Positions 42,569 through 43,272 of a stretch of DNA of 43,272 nucleotides are shown piece by piece. The stretch comes from Candidatus Accumulibacter regalis. GTDB lineage: Bacteria > Pseudomonadota > Gammaproteobacteria > Burkholderiales > Rhodocyclaceae. The translations under genes and the position numbers were made by a program. Below the pieces are notes generated by a model. That model did not search any database. It was not told the origin of the DNA and saw only the letters and a program-made list of their open reading frames with translations. The DNA lies in contig JEMY01000070.1 of assembly GCA_000585075.1 (NCBI GenBank), positions 1 through 43,272 of the forward strand. The letters run 5' to 3'. Numbering within the stretch: the stretch's first letter is position 1; each line of letters opens with the position of its first letter.

Positions 42569-43272
42569 TCAAGCGCTGCCCTGGCTGTTGGCCAAGCGCT
42601 GGATGTGGGCGATCAGCTGCTCCTCGGGGTAGGGTTTGCCGAGCAGTACGTCTACGCCCGCGGCGTCGGCTTCACCACGCAACTGCTCACTGTCCGAAGT
42701 GACCATGATGATCGGCAGGCGCGCGGTGGCGGCATTGGCACGCAGCTGTCGTGCCAGCTGCAAGCCGCTCATGCCGGGCATATCCACGTCGGTAATCAGT
42801 ACGTCCGGCAATGCGGCCTCGATTTGCTGGGCCGCGTCCAGTCCGTCTTCGGCCATGACCACCTGGTAGCGCTGGGTGCCGAGCAGGCGGCCGGTCTTGA
42901 CGCGCACCACCTTGGAATCGTCAGCGATCATCACCACCGTTTCTTCTGGCGTCTTGGCTTTTGCTGGCGCCACAGGCGGGGCGCTGGCGGCCGCCAGGCG
43001 CTGCGCTTCCTCGGCTGCTTTCCGTTCAGTGTCGCGGCGAGCGCTCTCTTCGGCTGCCTGGCGCTCGGTTTCGCGAGCAATGGCTTCGGCAACGGCCAGA
43101 CGCTCTTCTTCTTCCGCACGCAGCGCTTCCTCAACGGCCTTGCGGTCCGCTTCGACTTGCGCAGCTTCCTCGGCGGCCTGGCGTTCGGCGGCGGCGCGCT
43201 TGGCTTCCTCGGCGGCCTGGCGTTCGGCGGCGGCGCGCTTGGCGTCCTCGGCGGCCTGGCGCTCGGCGGCGG
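42569..43272 (-). CDS. Response regulator with Ala/Glu/Arg-rich coiled-coil N-terminal segment (5' end cut by window edge)
   Basis: The C-terminal 125 residues are a receiver domain: VVMIADDSKVVRVKTGRLL, the phosphoacceptor aspartate in VLITDVDMPGMSGLQL, and the lysine in LLGKPYPEEQL. Upstream in the same frame lie at least 100 residues of Ala/Glu/Arg-rich helix, including three 13-residue copies of AAERQAAEEAKRA-like sequence, up to the edge; the true start is outside. A GTG at 42973 could start a short version, but the frame has no stop before the edge and the repeats keep the same frame, so a longer protein is more likely. Receiver at the C-terminus means it may sense or tether through the coil. 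The partner kinase is not seen. Confidence 0.82.
   Translation of the reverse strand, partial: AAERQAAEDAKRAAAERQAAEEAKRAAAERQAAEEAAQVEADRKAVEEALRAEEEERLAVAEAIARETERQAAEESARRDTERKAAEEAQRLAAASAPPVAPAKAKTPEETVVMIADDSKVVRVKTGRLLGTQRYQVVMAEDGLDAAQQIEAALPDVLITDVDMPGMSGLQLARQLRANAATARLPIIMVTSDSEQLRGEADAAGVDVLLGKPYPEEQLIAHIQRLANSQGSA
43165..43272 (-). repeat. 39-bp tandem repeats coding a 13-residue coiled-coil unit
   Basis: Nearly three copies of a 39-bp unit (GGCCTGGCGTTCGGCGGCGG then CGCGCTTGGCTTCCTCGGC) lie before the edge, coding AAERQAAEEAKRA in the response-regulator frame. They continue beyond the window. Confidence 0.85.

Noticed and set aside
43165-43272. Short direct repeats at the right edge as a possible CRISPR array
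   Set aside because: The 39-bp units are directly adjacent without spacers and code an in-frame repeated peptide.

Overview
The window is GC-rich, densely packed bacterial chromosome that looks like a Rhodocyclales-type betaproteobacterium. Candidatus Accumulibacter or a close relative is my best guess, an inference from gene content. The pointers are the xseA / exbB-exbD-lpxK-trm112-kdsB-adk order, a membrane pyrophosphatase, a class I PHA synthase, a PEP-CTERM/exosortase-A gene set and a complete leucine/isovalerate (liu) catabolic cluster. I saw no tRNA, rRNA, insertion sequence, prophage or CRISPR array.

Layout. (1) 1-8 kb: xseA (minus, runs off the left edge), then on plus ExbB/ExbD, lipid A kinase LpxK, a Trm112-like zinc protein, KdsB and Adk. 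Next is a proton-pumping pyrophosphatase carrying an OmpA-like C-terminal domain, closed by a strong bidirectional terminator. (2) 8-11 kb, minus: a YbhB/PEBP protein, the lipid II flippase MurJ and two small one-helix membrane proteins. (3) 11.2-17.7 kb, minus: one 2152-residue secreted PEP-CTERM protein with four near-identical 558-bp tandem repeats, preceded by a sigma-54-type promoter. A LuxR-type regulator diverges from it. (4) 19-22.4 kb, minus: acyl carrier protein, exosortase-A-associated hydrolases 2 and 1 and a membrane-anchored CrtC/AttH lipocalin-like protein, in one overlapping operon. Its promoter has a perfect -10 box and a Crp-like palindrome centred near -41. (5) 22.6-28.7 kb: rfaE2 on plus; on minus an HDOD protein, a YajD HNH nuclease, a phosphodiesterase-superfamily protein, PHA synthase and a metallo-beta-lactamase-fold hydrolase.

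(6) 28.8-42.1 kb, plus: the MerR-type regulator LiuR and an operator-like palindrome, followed by thioesterase, isovaleryl-CoA dehydrogenase (LiuA), a GNAT/beta-carbonic anhydrase fusion, an EamA transporter, a second acyl-CoA dehydrogenase, a DsbA-fold isomerase, LiuB, LiuC, LiuD, LiuE, two DUF1289-type cysteine-rich mini-proteins and a second MBL hydrolase. Together these convert isovaleryl-CoA through methylcrotonyl-CoA and methylglutaconyl-CoA to HMG-CoA, then to acetoacetate and acetyl-CoA. The carbonic anhydrase half could supply bicarbonate to the LiuBD carboxylase. (7) 42.1 kb to the right edge, minus: a thioredoxin-fold protein and a response regulator with a long Ala/Glu/Arg-rich repeat segment, cut by the edge.

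The most notable items are the pyrophosphatase-OmpA fusion, the acetyltransferase-carbonic anhydrase fusion inside the leucine operon, the readable regulatory sites (sigma-54, Crp-like, LiuR-like), the large tandem repeats of the PEP-CTERM protein and a 17-codon ORF coupled to a cysteine-rich mini-protein.
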